From NCBI GenBank assembly GCA_934590325.1, contig CAKTOW010000008.1:24163-88162 (forward strand): a DNA stretch of 64,000 nt. Direction: 5' to 3'. Of this stretch, positions 18,784 through 27,333 are shown piece after piece. Made by a program: the position numbers and the translations under genes. Source of the DNA: an uncultured Oscillospiraceae bacterium (GTDB lineage: Bacteria > Bacillota > Clostridia > Oscillospirales > Oscillospiraceae). How positions within the stretch are numbered: position 1 is the stretch's first letter; each line of letters opens with the position of its first letter. The notes below the pieces were generated by a model. The model worked only from the letters and a program-made list of their open reading frames with translations. It was not told where the DNA came from and did no database searches.

Positions 18784-19977
18784 TTACAGCGTGTCCAGCG
18801 CCTGCTTCAGATCGGCGATGATGTCCTCGGCGTTCTCCAGGCCCACGGACAGGCGGATAAGACCGGCGGCGATGCCGGAGGCGGCCAGCTCCTCCTCGGT
18901 GTAGGTGGAGTGGGTCATGGAGGCGGGGTGCTCGATCAGGGTCTCGGCGTCGCCCAGGGACACCGCCACGGTCACCAGGTGCAGCGCGTTCACCAGCTTC
19001 ACGCCGGCGGCGCGGCCGCCCTTGACCTCGAAGGACAGCATCCCGCCGAAGTCGCTCATCTGGCGGCGGGCGATGTCGTGGCCGGGATGGTCGATCAGGC
19101 CGGGGTAGTAGACCTTCTCCACGGCGGGGTGGTCATACAGGAACTCCGCTACGGCCTTGGCGTTGGCGCAGTGCTTCTGCATGCGGATCTCCAGGGTCTT
19201 GAGACCTCGCAGGATTAGGAAGGACGTGAAGGGATCCATGACCGCGCCGGTCATGTCCTTCAGGCCGAACATGCGCACCTCGGTGCAGAAGTCGGCGGAG
19301 CCCACCACGAAGCCCGCGATCACGTCGCCGTGGCCGTTCAGGTATTTGGTGGCGGAGTGTACCACCACGTCCGCGCCCAGCTCCAGCGGCCGCTGCAGGT
19401 AGGGGGAGGCGAAGGTGTTGTCGCAGATGACCTTGATGTCCTTGTTGTAGCCGTGGGCCAGCGCGGCCACGGCGGAGATGTCCGCGATCTTCAGGTTGGG
19501 GTTGGCCGGAGTCTCCAGATACACGGCGCAGGTGTTGGGCTTCAGCGCCTTGCGCACCTCCTCCAGGTCGGAGGTGTCCACAAAGCTGACCTCCACGCCG
19601 TAGCGGGTCATGCCGTGGTTCAGCAGGGCAAAGGTGCAGCCGTACAGGGTGCCGTCGGCCACGATGTGCTTCCCGGCGCCGGCCACCGTCCACAGGGCAG
19701 AGGAGATGGCGCCCATGCCGGACGCCGCGGCCACGCAGGCCTCGCCGTTTTCCAGCGCGGCGATCTTGGCCTCCAGAACGGAGGTGGTGGGATTGCCCAG
19801 GCGGGTGTAGATGTAGCCGCCCTCCTGCCCGGCAAAGCGACGGCCGCCCTGCTCACAGCTGTCAAAAACGAAGGTGGACGTCTGGAAAATGGGGGTGGTC
19901 AGTGCGCCGTACTGGCTGTCCTTTACGTTCCCTGCGTGGATGGCTTTGGTTCCGAAACCGCAATTTTCGTGCAACAT
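18784..19977 (-). CDS. megL: Methionine gamma-lyase (Cys/Met PLP enzyme)
   Basis: PLP enzyme predicted to split methionine to methanethiol, ammonia and 2-oxobutyrate. The 397-residue protein has IYTRLGNPT, the PLP lysine in SATKYLNGHGD (Lys211), and PASMTHSTYT near the end. YGCTFALLNHG places a cysteine at residue 114, the position that distinguishes methionine gamma-lyases (Cys116 in the Pseudomonas enzyme) from cystathionine gamma-synthases and lyases. The ATG at 19977 follows AAGGAGG by 8 bases. It is a single gene, divergent from ridA. Cystathionine gamma-lyase activity is a less likely alternative. Confidence 0.9.
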   Translation of the reverse strand: MLHENCGFGTKAIHAGNVKDSQYGALTTPIFQTSTFVFDSCEQGGRRFAGQEGGYIYTRLGNPTTSVLEAKIAALENGEACVAAASGMGAISSALWTVAGAGKHIVADGTLYGCTFALLNHGMTRYGVEVSFVDTSDLEEVRKALKPNTCAVYLETPANPNLKIADISAVAALAHGYNKDIKVICDNTFASPYLQRPLELGADVVVHSATKYLNGHGDVIAGFVVGSADFCTEVRMFGLKDMTGAVMDPFTSFLILRGLKTLEIRMQKHCANAKAVAEFLYDHPAVEKVYYPGLIDHPGHDIARRQMSDFGGMLSFEVKGGRAAGVKLVNALHLVTVAVSLGDAETLIEHPASMTHSTYTEEELAASGIAAGLIRLSVGLENAEDIIADLKQALDTL

Positions 19978-20300
19978 GGGGTCATCCTCCTTATATTCTC
20001 CCTTACTTTGTGTCGTTCGCCTGAACATACGCCCGGGGCGTACACTTACAGCTCAAGGGTACCACAGGTGGGGCGCAGGGTGGTAGCGGCGAAATGTGGA
20101 AACTTGCTATCAGCTGAACAGATAACAAAATTAAGCAAGCAAAGGCGCGCCTCAGCCGCGCGGCGACCTATATGGAAGAAAATACCAGCTTTACGTAGGC
20201 GTATTGTGACGATTTGCCCTATAAAGCGGGTAAAAGCGGCGGTAATTTGTCAAAATATGCGATAATAAAAACAGATAGCGGAAAAGGCGGCGGAAAACTG
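19978..20300. other. Gene-free stretch between megL and ridA
   Basis: I see no convincing gene, RNA element or strong repeat here. AT-rich patches near 20100-20130 and 20245-20275 could hold the megL promoter; TTGACA occurs on the minus strand near 20255, but no -10 lies at proper spacing. Confidence 0.4.
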
Positions 20301-20329
20301 TTGCCATTTGCGGGAAAACATGGTATAAG
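20301..20329 (+). promoter_or_regulatory. Promoter of ridA
   Basis: TTGCCA (20301-20306), 17-base spacer, TATAAG (20324-20329). Confidence 0.6.
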
Positions 20330-20393
20330 TGGTAGCAGAAGAACGCCCGGTGCGCCGGGCGCAGCGATCGAATGTTTCAGGAGGTAATTTGCC

Positions 20394-20774
20394 ATGAAGA
20401 AGATCATTGCCACTACCAACGCGCCCGCCGCCATCGGCCCCTATTCCCAGGCCATCGACTGCGGAAGCTTCCTGGTCACATCCGGGCAGGTGCCCTTTGA
20501 CCCCGCCACCGGCGAGTTCGTCCCCGGCGGCATCACCGAGCAGACCCGTCAGGTGCTGACCAATATCAAGGCTATTCTGGAGGCCGCCGGCCTGACCATG
20601 GACAACGTGGTCAAGACCACCGTCTTCCTGCAGAACATGGGCGATTTCGCCGCCATGAACGCGGTGTACGCCGAGTTCTTCACCGAGGGCCAGTACCCCG
20701 CCCGCTCCGCCGTGGAGGTGGGAGCCCTGCCCCGCGGCGCGCTGGTGGAGATCGAGACCATCTGCGTGAAGTAA
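20394..20774 (+). CDS. ridA: RidA family enamine/imine deaminase
   Basis: Hydrolyses reactive enamine and imine intermediates made by PLP enzymes, protecting other PLP enzymes. The 126-residue protein carries the full signature: [38 protein letters not shown] and [21 protein letters not shown], including the catalytic arginine in PARSAV. AGGAGG lies 10 bases before the ATG. It sits divergent from methionine gamma-lyase, whose mechanism passes through an aminocrotonate intermediate, so a functional link is plausible. Confidence 0.96.
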   Translation: MKKIIATTNAPAAIGPYSQAIDCGSFLVTSGQVPFDPATGEFVPGGITEQTRQVLTNIKAILEAAGLTMDNVVKTTVFLQNMGDFAAMNAVYAEFFTEGQYPARSAVEVGALPRGALVEIETICVK

Positions 20775-20803
20775 GCGAAGTAAGCAGCGATATAAAACGG
20801 CAA

Positions 20804-20847
20804 AAAATAAAGCGAGGGAGTCCGTCAGGGCTTCCTCGCTTTATTTT
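20804..20847. terminator. Bidirectional terminator between ridA and the small XRE gene
   Basis: AAAATAAAGCGAGG and CCTCGCTTTATTTT arms around a 16-base loop. The right arm includes the stop codon of the convergent XRE gene. Confidence 0.8.
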
Positions 20848-21047
20848 TCGTAGCGTATCAGGTCGGCGGCGGTGCAGTCCAGGGCGGAGCATATCTTTTC
20901 CAGCACGTAGCTGTCGTAACGGACGACCTTGTTCTTGTAGTAGTTGTCGATGATAGGGTAGCGGATGCCGGTGCGTTTGGCCAGCTCATAGCGGCTGATA
21001 TCGCGCCGGGCCAGCAGCTCGTCCAGCGTCAGGTAGACCTTGCCCAT
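20841..21047 (-). CDS. Small XRE (Cro/CI-type) DNA-binding protein
   Basis: A 68-residue helix-turn-helix protein that is little more than the DNA-binding domain: LDELLARRDISRYELAKRTG, then RYPIIDNYYKNK as recognition helix region and LEKICSALDCTAADLIRY. CAGGAGG lies 7 bases before the ATG. It is divergent from a secreted surface protein, and their promoters overlap at a palindrome. A role as local repressor is therefore likely but not shown. Confidence 0.88.
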   Translation of the reverse strand: MGKVYLTLDELLARRDISRYELAKRTGIRYPIIDNYYKNKVVRYDSYVLEKICSALDCTAADLIRYEK

Positions 21048-21071
21048 GATACACCTCCTGAGAGCTTCTGT

Positions 21072-21127
21072 TATACATTTTATAAAGTGTATATGGGCTT
21101 GACAATCTATTCATTGGAGTATATATT
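21072..21127. promoter_or_regulatory. Overlapping divergent promoters and operator-like palindrome
   Basis: Rightward: TTGACA (21099-21104), 17 bases, TATATT (21122-21127). Leftward: TTGTCA (21100-21105), 17 bases, TAAAAT (21077-21082). The two -35 boxes are the same bases read on opposite strands. The imperfect palindrome TATACATTTTATAAAGTGTA.. (21072-21093) covers the leftward -10 and is the best candidate site for the XRE protein. Confidence 0.65.
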
Positions 21128-21182
21128 TATATAAGGATATAACGAAGTATCCAAAAAATGCCAAAATAATAGGAGGGTATTT

Positions 21183-22328
21183 ATGAAAAAGTTGTTGGCG
21201 ACTATTTTGGCGCTGGTCATGGCACTCAGCGTCACCACCGCCGCCTGGGCGGACGGTGAGGGAACTACTGCGAATGTCGCAAAAATCGGCGAGAACGGGT
21301 ATGCGACCCTGGCGGATGCTATCACGGCGGCACAGGCGGGCGAGACCATCGTGCTGCAGGCGGATGCTGCGATAAATTCCAACACTCAGATCACGAAGGA
21401 TGTGGCCATTGATTTGAACGGCAATACCGTGACCGTGACGACTGTTGGAAGTCAGAACGCTTTTGAAGTCCAGAATGGGGCTACGTTTACCATTAAGGAC
21501 AGCGGGACTGGCGGAAAGCTCGACTTGGGCAAGTTTGGCATTATGCTGATGAACTCGAACCTCAGGATCGAGGGCGGAGAGATCGAAGTACGTCCGGCCC
21601 ACCCCGGCGCAGGTGTTGTTGTGGCAGCTATCGGAACCTCTGATGTTACCATGACTGGCGGTAAGGTAGTTGCGACGAACACGGCCTGCTTCAATGCCGG
21701 CTATGTTGGTACGCAGACCTTCAATATTTCTGGCGGTACGCTGGAGAGCAAGGGCGCTTCTACCGCGTTGATGGGTATTAGCAACAATTTCAGCGGCCAT
21801 ACGGAAATGACCATCAGCGGCGATACGCAGGTGGTGATGAAGGATGCTGCGGGCAACGCCGGCGGTTTGGTTTCTGATGCGACGGACAGCGATGTGATCA
21901 AAGTTGTTGGAGGTACCTCTGATAGCGATATTACGGACTACACAGAAGCGACTGCGCCTGTTGTTTTGACTGGTGATGGTACGTATCACATTGGAACTAC
22001 TGCGGCGAACGCGGCTGTGCGTAATGCAGCAAGCGGTGAGACCGTTACCGTAGTCAAGGGCAATGCGGCTTTGACTGAAGTTCCAGTGGGTGTGGTGGTC
22101 GTTCCTGGCCAGGGCACTACCGTGACGGTCAATGGCGTGCCCGTGACCGGTGATTCCTACACCGTCCCCGCCCGCTACTACTACAACTCCACTACTACCA
22201 CCACCGACACCAAGGCCGACGGCACCAAGGGCAGCCCCAAGACCTTCGACGCCGGTGTGGGCATCTACGCCGTCAGCGCTCTGCTGAGCGTCACCGGTAT
22301 GGCTTACGTGGGCAAGAAAAAATTCTAA
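21183..22328 (+). CDS. Secreted beta-helix-like surface protein with C-terminal sorting-type signal
   Basis: Exported protein of 381 residues. Residues 1-23 are a classic signal peptide (MKKLLATILALVMALS ... AWA). The body has repeated short strands and turns (EVQNGATFTIKDSGTGGKL, GGEIEV, MTGGKVVA, SGGTLESKG, ISGDTQVVM) typical of right-handed beta-helix, pectin-lyase-like folds. A Thr-rich linker (YYNSTTTTTDTK) leads to SPKTFDAG, a hydrophobic helix and the basic end GKKKF. That tripartite tail looks like a sortase signal; SPKTF is one residue from the SPKTG used by clostridial class B sortase. It is probably cell-surface attached. Ligand unknown. Confidence 0.8.
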   Translation: MKKLLATILALVMALSVTTAAWADGEGTTANVAKIGENGYATLADAITAAQAGETIVLQADAAINSNTQITKDVAIDLNGNTVTVTTVGSQNAFEVQNGATFTIKDSGTGGKLDLGKFGIMLMNSNLRIEGGEIEVRPAHPGAGVVVAAIGTSDVTMTGGKVVATNTACFNAGYVGTQTFNISGGTLESKGASTALMGISNNFSGHTEMTISGDTQVVMKDAAGNAGGLVSDATDSDVIKVVGGTSDSDITDYTEATAPVVLTGDGTYHIGTTAANAAVRNAASGETVTVVKGNAALTEVPVGVVVVPGQGTTVTVNGVPVTGDSYTVPARYYYNSTTTTTDTKADGTKGSPKTFDAGVGIYAVSALLSVTGMAYVGKKKF

Positions 22329-22381
22329 ACTCTGATCTCGACGGCGGTGTGATACCCCAGGCCGCCGGGGGGATATATAAG

Positions 22382-22415
22382 GAGAGACCGGCGGGGGCCG
22401 GTCTCTCTGCTTTTT
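22382..22415 (+). terminator. Terminator of the surface protein gene
   Basis: GAGAGACCGG / CCGGTCTCTC stem with a short G-rich loop, then TGCTTTTTC. Confidence 0.85.
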
Positions 22416-22418
22416 CAT

Positions 22419-23345
22419 TTACTCCTCCCCCGTCAGATCCGACAGCGTGCGCTGCAGAATATCCACGAACTGCTGCCCGTGAGGTGACAGCGGCACATCC
22501 TTGGGACAGATAACGCCCAGGCGCATGTCGTGTACCTCCCCGGTGAGGGGCAGGGTCGTCAGCCGGTCGTCGCCGTATCCGTCGGGCAGGACGCCGCTGC
22601 CGGTGGACACGCAGTCCGTGTGGGCTATGACGTTGTAGGCGGTGGCCCGGTCGCTGACGGACACCACCCGGTCGAACTCGGCACCGGTGCCCACTACGGC
22701 CTCCTCGGCGTAGTGGTAGTTGCTGTCGGACTGTGTGAACACCACATAGGGATAGGCGTACAGCTGCTCCAGGCGGACGGAGCTCTCCCCGGACAGGGGA
22801 TGCCCCTTGCGGAGAAAGACCCGCGGCCGCAGCGTTACCAGAGGGCGGAAGGACAGGTTCTTCTCCTGCAGGATGCGGGTGATAAAGTGTTCGGTCATAT
22901 CGGTGACGAAGATGATGCCCAGCGCGCTGCGCCGCTGGAAGACCTCGTCAATGACCGCGGCCATCTCCATCTCCCGGAAGCTGACCTGTATATGCGGCTG
23001 GTCCAGCAGGTGCAGGAACTCCACAAAGGCCATGGCGCAGAAGGGATAGCGCTGGGAGGCCACGGACAGCGTAACGCGGTCGTCGGCCCGGCGTTCACTG
23101 TAATAGCGGGTGAGCTTGCGGCTGCGCTCCACCAGCGGGGCGATCTGCGCCACCAGTTCGCGGCCCTCCTCCGTGAGGGTGACGCCCCGGTTGGTGCGCA
23201 GGAAGATGGTGACGCCCAGCTCGCGCTCCACGTCCGCGATGGCGGCGGACAGTGCGGACTGTGATAGGAACAGGTTCCGCGCTGCGCGGTTCATGGAGCC
23301 GCAGCGGTCCACCTCCAGTATGTAGCTCATTTGCAGCAGTGTCAT
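22419..23345 (-). CDS. LysR family transcriptional regulator
   Basis: A 308-residue regulator. The N-terminal winged helix reads MSYILEVDRCGSMNRAARNL, then SQSALSAAIADVERELG and FLRTNRGVTLTEEG, the standard LysR pattern. Residues 90-308 form the effector-binding domain (GIIFVTDMTEHF, RVFLRKGHPLSG, YPYVVFTQSD). The ATG at 23345 follows AAAGGAG by 8 bases; a longer frame upstream has no such site. It is divergent from a lipoprotein gene, which could be its target. The ligand is unknown. Confidence 0.92.
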   Translation of the reverse strand: MTLLQMSYILEVDRCGSMNRAARNLFLSQSALSAAIADVERELGVTIFLRTNRGVTLTEEGRELVAQIAPLVERSRKLTRYYSERRADDRVTLSVASQRYPFCAMAFVEFLHLLDQPHIQVSFREMEMAAVIDEVFQRRSALGIIFVTDMTEHFITRILQEKNLSFRPLVTLRPRVFLRKGHPLSGESSVRLEQLYAYPYVVFTQSDSNYHYAEEAVVGTGAEFDRVVSVSDRATAYNVIAHTDCVSTGSGVLPDGYGDDRLTTLPLTGEVHDMRLGVICPKDVPLSPHGQQFVDILQRTLSDLTGEE

Positions 23346-23376
23346 GGCGGGCACTCCTTTACGTCTGTATATGCCC

Positions 23377-23405
23377 ACTATACCAAAAAACGGACGAACT
23401 GTAAA
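23377..23405 (-). promoter_or_regulatory. Promoter of the LysR gene
   Basis: Minus-strand TTTACA (23400-23405), 17-base spacer, TATAGT (23377-23382). Confidence 0.65.
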
Positions 23406-23426
23406 CACTTTGTAACCGTTCTTTTA

Positions 23427-23455
23427 TTGACAGTGCAGGCGCCGCGGCGTATAAT
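23427..23455 (+). promoter_or_regulatory. Promoter of the lipoprotein gene
   Basis: Perfect TTGACA (23427-23432), 17-base spacer, perfect TATAAT (23450-23455). Confidence 0.85.
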
Positions 23456-23519
23456 CTGAGGACGGCGCGCTGCGCCGAAAATGCCCGGCAAGGGCGGAAT
23501 GGAAAGGAAATCTACAGAT

Positions 23520-24203
23520 ATGAAGAAGTTTACGGCACTGATGCTGGCGGTGGTCATGATGTTCAGCCTGGCCGCCTGCGGCAGCAAGGACGAGACCAAG
23601 AAGCTGGTGGGCACTTGGCAGTACAGCATGGACATCTCCGAGGAGATGAACCAGCAGATGGCCACGGCGCTGGAGATGGACGACCTGCAGCTGGATGCAT
23701 CGTTCGCCATCTACATGAGCCTGACCGTGGCGGAGGACGGCGCCTACACCATGGCGGTGGACATGGATGCCACCGGCGCTGAGCTGAACGAGTACATGCA
23801 GGCGCTGGCGCCTGTGATGGCGGAGGCCATGTATGCCGCCGCCGAGGCCGAGGGCATGAGCCGCGAGGACTTTGACGCGGCGCTGGTGGAGCTGGGCATG
23901 ACCGCCGAGGAATATGTGGCGGCCATTCTGGGCGCCTTCGACATGAGCGCGCTGCTGGGCGCCATGGTGGGTACGGAGGATACCATGGTCTCCACCGGCT
24001 ACTGCAAAGCCGAGGAGGGCAAGCTGTACCTGGCGGAGACCGCCGCGGGCCTGACCGCGGACGCGGGCTACGTCAATTACACCCTCAGCGGCGACACCAT
24101 GACCTGGACCGACGAGGAGGGCGAGCTCAGCAGCCAGCTGACCGAGCAGGAGCAGGAGCTGATGCAGTTCCCCATGGTGTGGACGAAGCAGGCCGCCGAA
24201 TAA
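23520..24203 (+). CDS. Acidic lipoprotein of unknown function
   Basis: A 227-residue exported lipoprotein: signal peptide MKKFTALMLAVVMMFSLAAC with the lipobox LAAC, so the mature protein is lipid-anchored on the outer face of the membrane. The mature part opens with KLVGTWQYSMDISEEMN, resembling the strand-rich start of lipocalin-like clostridial proteins. It then has an acidic, Met- and Ala-rich helical middle and ends with strands (VNYTLSGDTMTWTDEEGE). GAAAGGAAA lies 8 to 9 bases before the ATG. The role is unknown. Confidence 0.85.
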   Translation: MKKFTALMLAVVMMFSLAACGSKDETKKLVGTWQYSMDISEEMNQQMATALEMDDLQLDASFAIYMSLTVAEDGAYTMAVDMDATGAELNEYMQALAPVMAEAMYAAAEAEGMSREDFDAALVELGMTAEEYVAAILGAFDMSALLGAMVGTEDTMVSTGYCKAEEGKLYLAETAAGLTADAGYVNYTLSGDTMTWTDEEGELSSQLTEQEQELMQFPMVWTKQAAE

Positions 24204-24249
24204 AAAACGGCAGCCGTCCCCGGCCGCAGGCCGGGGTGTGTGAAGAACA

Positions 24250-24280
24250 AAAAAAGAACCGCCATCGGCGGTTCTTTTTT
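24250..24280. terminator. Bidirectional terminator
   Basis: AGAACCGCC / GGCGGTTCT stem with ATC loop, A-run before and T-run after; serves the lipoprotein gene and the convergent zinc-ribbon gene. Confidence 0.88.
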
Positions 24281-24287
24281 GTGCCTG

Positions 24288-24698
24288 TTACTCGCCCATG
24301 GGGGCGCCGCAGTGGGGGCAGAACTTGCTGTCGCTGGCGGCACCGCAGACGGGGCAGACCTTGAAGGTCACGTCGGACTCCTCCACGACGGGCTCGTCCT
24401 TCTGGGGCTTGCTGGCCTCCAGCTGGGCGATGCGCTCCTTGGAGGCGTTGATGGCGTCCACCACGTCTTTCACGGCGTCAGGGATGTCGCCCTGGTGCTC
24501 GGACACGAACCACTCGCCGATGGCGCGGTAGTTCTTCTCCAGCTCACGCTGCTCGTTCATGATGGCCATGTTGGTCTTTGCGGTATCGGTGAGGGTCTGC
24601 GCCTTGTCGGCGGCCACTTCGGCCAGATCCTTGGCCTTATCCACGGCGATGCCGGCGTACTCCTGCGCCTTTTTGCTGATGTCATTGAGAATACCCAT
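24288..24698 (-). CDS. Helical protein with C-terminal zinc ribbon
   Basis: A 136-residue cytoplasmic protein. The first 95 residues are strongly helical and charged with an Ala/Lys heptad flavour (AGIAVDKAKDLAEVAADKAQ), suggesting a coiled coil. The last 25 form a double CxxC zinc ribbon (CPVCGAASDSKFCPHCG). Such 'zinc-ribbon domain-containing proteins' are common in gut Clostridia, without known function. ATTTTATTATGG context: AAGGAGT lies upstream of the ATG at 24698. Confidence 0.82.
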   Translation of the reverse strand: MGILNDISKKAQEYAGIAVDKAKDLAEVAADKAQTLTDTAKTNMAIMNEQRELEKNYRAIGEWFVSEHQGDIPDAVKDVVDAINASKERIAQLEASKPQKDEPVVEESDVTFKVCPVCGAASDSKFCPHCGAPMGE

Positions 24699-24735
24699 AA
24701 TAAAATACTCCTTTCCTTATTTGCCTGTTGGGGAC

Positions 24736-24764
24736 AGTATAGCGCGTTTTTCCCGCGGTTGCAA
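24736..24764 (-). promoter_or_regulatory. Promoter of the helical zinc-ribbon gene
   Basis: Minus-strand TTGCAA (24759-24764), 17-base spacer, TATACT (24736-24741). Confidence 0.6.
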
Positions 24765-24803
24765 GCGGTACAGGGCGAAATTTACACACTGTTTACCACT
24801 TTC

Positions 24804-26297
24804 TCAGTGCTCTATCCAGTCGGAGGCGCGGCCCACGGCCCGCTTCCACAGGCGGTAGTAGGCGTCGCAGTCCGCCTGGGGCCGCTCCGGCAGGAACACC
24901 CGCTGGCTGCGCCGCAGGGCGGACAGCTCGTCCATGTCCTTCCAGAAGCCGCAGCTCAGGCCCGCCAGCGCCGCCGCGCCGAAGGCGGTGGTCTCCACCA
25001 TCTCCGGCCGGTCCACGGGGATGCGCAGCAGGTCGGCCTGCATCTGCAGCAGCACGTCGGACACGCTGGCGCCGCCGTCGGCGCGCAGCAGTGCGATGTC
25101 GCAGCCCGCGTCCTGCCGCATGGCCAGCATCAGGTCGGTGACCTGCGCCGCGATGCAGGACAGAACAGCGCGGGCGATGTGGGCCCGGCCCGTGCCCCGG
25201 GTGACGCCCAGTATGGCTCCCCGTGCGTACATGTCCCAGTAGGGCGCACCCAGCCCGGTGAAGGCCGGTACCACCACCACGCCGCCGCTGTCGGGCACAG
25301 TGGCGGCCAGCACGTCGATCTCCGGCGCGGAGCCTATGATGCCCAGCTCGTCCCGCAGCCACTGAATGGTGCTGCCCGCGTTGAACACGCTGCCCTCCAG
25401 GGCGTAGGTGGTCTGTCCCGCCACCTGCCAGGCCACGGAGGTCAGCAGCCCGGCCCGGGAGCGGACGGGCTTCCCGCCCACGTTCATCAGGGTAAAGCAG
25501 CCGGTGCCGTAGGTATTCTTGGCCTCGCCGGGGGCGAAGCAGGTCTGCCCGAACAGGGCGGACTGCTGGTCGCCCGCCGCGCCGCATACCGGCACCCCCG
25601 CAAGACTCTCCAGCCCCTCTATGCCCGGCAGCACCGTGCCGTAGACTGCGCTGTTGGGCACGGGGGTGGGCAGCATGGCGGTGGGCACGCCCAGTATGCC
25701 GCACAGCTCCTCATCCCAGCACAGGCGGTGTATGTCGAACAGCATGGTGCGGCTGGCGTTGGCGTAGTCGGTGACGTGTTGGCCGGTGAGCCGCCAGATG
25801 AGCCAGCTCTCCACCGTGCCGAACAGCACCTCCCCCCGCTCGGCCCGGCGGCGCACGCCGGGCACGTTGTCCAGTATCCAACGTATCTTGCTGCCGGAGA
25901 AATACGCGTCGATCAGCAGCCCGGTGGCGGAGCGTATGCGCTCCTCCAGCCCCCGCCGCTTCAGGTCCTCACACAGCTCCGCCGTGCGGCGGCACTGCCA
26001 CACGATGGCGTTGTACACCGGCTCTCCGGTGGCCTTATCCCACAGGATGGTGGTCTCCCGCTGGTTGGTGACGCCTATGCCCGCCACGCTGCCGGTGGGC
26101 AGCCCGGCCACCGCGTCCGCCGCGGCACGGCGCTGCGTGTCCCATATCTCCATGGGGTCGTGCTCCACCCAGCCGGACTGGGGGAAGTGCTGGGGCAGGG
26201 GATGCTGGCCGAGGGCCGCGATATGGCCCTGCCGGTCAAAAACGATGGCGCGGGAGCTCGTGGTGCCCTGATCCAAGGCCAATATGTACTGGGACAT
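24804..26297 (-). CDS. glpK: Glycerol kinase
   Basis: Phosphorylates glycerol to glycerol-3-phosphate with ATP. The 497-residue FGGY kinase starts MSQYILALDQGTTSSRA and has SGWVEHDPMEIW, GVTNQRETTILWDK, CGAAGDQQSALFG, YALEGSVFNAGSTIQWLRDE and RADGGASVSDVLLQMQAD, all diagnostic. Length matches GlpK. The ATG at 26297 follows GAGGCAGAGCC; the frame extends further upstream but without family sequence. It stands alone, divergent from an acylglycerol-lipase-like hydrolase. Confidence 0.97.
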   Translation of the reverse strand: MSQYILALDQGTTSSRAIVFDRQGHIAALGQHPLPQHFPQSGWVEHDPMEIWDTQRRAAADAVAGLPTGSVAGIGVTNQRETTILWDKATGEPVYNAIVWQCRRTAELCEDLKRRGLEERIRSATGLLIDAYFSGSKIRWILDNVPGVRRRAERGEVLFGTVESWLIWRLTGQHVTDYANASRTMLFDIHRLCWDEELCGILGVPTAMLPTPVPNSAVYGTVLPGIEGLESLAGVPVCGAAGDQQSALFGQTCFAPGEAKNTYGTGCFTLMNVGGKPVRSRAGLLTSVAWQVAGQTTYALEGSVFNAGSTIQWLRDELGIIGSAPEIDVLAATVPDSGGVVVVPAFTGLGAPYWDMYARGAILGVTRGTGRAHIARAVLSCIAAQVTDLMLAMRQDAGCDIALLRADGGASVSDVLLQMQADLLRIPVDRPEMVETTAFGAAALAGLSCGFWKDMDELSALRRSQRVFLPERPQADCDAYYRLWKRAVGRASDWIEH

Positions 26298-26379
26298 GGC
26301 TCTGCCTCTTTTCTTTTTCGAATTTTTGTGGTACACTACATCATGATAATGATTATACCATGGAAGGAGCGGATACACC

Positions 26380-27321
26380 ATGACAAATTTGTCCGAGTTC
26401 ACCTTTCTGTCCAGCGACGGGCGGACCCAGCTCCACGGCATGCTGTGGGAACCGCAGGAGGTGCCCGTCCGCGCGGTGCTGCAGGTGTGCCACGGCGTGG
26501 CGGAGCATATCGCCCGGTACGACGGCTTTGCCCGCGCACTGAATGAACAGGGCATCGTGGTGGCGGGCCACGACCACCTGGGCCACGGCAAGTCCCTGCC
26601 GGAGGGCGGCACGCCGGTGTATTTCGGCCAGGGCAACACCTGGGACACGGTGGTGGACGACATCTACGTGCTGCACCAGCGGCTGAAGCAGCGCTACCCC
26701 AATGTGCCTCTGTGCATCATGGGGCACAGCATGGGCTCCTTCCTGACCCGGACGTACCTGATACGCTACCCCGGCACCGTGAAGGCTGCGGTCATCATGG
26801 GCACCGGTTGGCAGCCCCGGGCGGCCATCACCGGCGGCCTGGCGCTGGCCAACGCCATCGCCGCCGTCAGCGGCGAACAGGCCACCAGCGATGTGGTGAC
26901 GGAGCTGGCCTTCGGCAGCTACAACAAGCTCTTCGCCCCCAACCGCACCAAGGTGGACTGGCTGTCCGCCGACGAGAGCAACGTGGACGACTATCTGGCC
27001 GACCCCATGTGCGGCGCGGACGCCACGGTGGGCCTGTTCCGCCAGATGCTGCACGGCCTGCGGTTCAACCAGCGCATGGGCCACCTGCGCCGCATGGACA
27101 AGGATATGCCGGTGCTGTTCGTGGCCGGAGACAAGGACCCTGTGGGCAGCTGCGGCAAGGGCGTACAGCAGAGCTATGACGCCTTCCGTGCCGCCGGTAT
27201 GCGGGACTGTACCATAAAGCTGTATCCGGGTCTCCGGCACGAGATACTCAACGAGAAGGCATACACCGCGGCCATCACCGAGGACATCGAAACGTGGCTG
27301 CTGAGCAAAATAGAGAGATAA
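26380..27321 (+). CDS. Alpha/beta hydrolase, monoacylglycerol lipase-like
   Basis: Serine hydrolase of 313 residues in the lysophospholipase/monoacylglycerol lipase group. [14 protein letters not shown] and [10 protein letters not shown] are the oxyanion-side motifs, GHSMGSF carries the nucleophile (about residue 117), [10 protein letters not shown] the acid, and [11 protein letters not shown] the histidine. AAGGAG precedes the ATG by 10 bases. It is divergent from glpK, so its product could be glycerol for that kinase (inference). It is followed after 12 bases by the uracil-DNA glycosylase gene. Confidence 0.9.
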   Translation: MTNLSEFTFLSSDGRTQLHGMLWEPQEVPVRAVLQVCHGVAEHIARYDGFARALNEQGIVVAGHDHLGHGKSLPEGGTPVYFGQGNTWDTVVDDIYVLHQRLKQRYPNVPLCIMGHSMGSFLTRTYLIRYPGTVKAAVIMGTGWQPRAAITGGLALANAIAAVSGEQATSDVVTELAFGSYNKLFAPNRTKVDWLSADESNVDDYLADPMCGADATVGLFRQMLHGLRFNQRMGHLRRMDKDMPVLFVAGDKDPVGSCGKGVQQSYDAFRAAGMRDCTIKLYPGLRHEILNEKAYTAAITEDIETWLLSKIER

Positions 27322-27333
27322 AGGAGAACGCGC

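Noticed and set aside
21111..22418. Minus-strand frame antisense to the surface protein
   Set aside because: The plus frame has signal peptide, repeats, sorting tail, ribosome site and promoter; the antisense frame has none.
24240..26546. 768-codon plus-strand frame
   Set aside because: Antisense to glpK and the zinc-ribbon gene; no start signals or family similarity.
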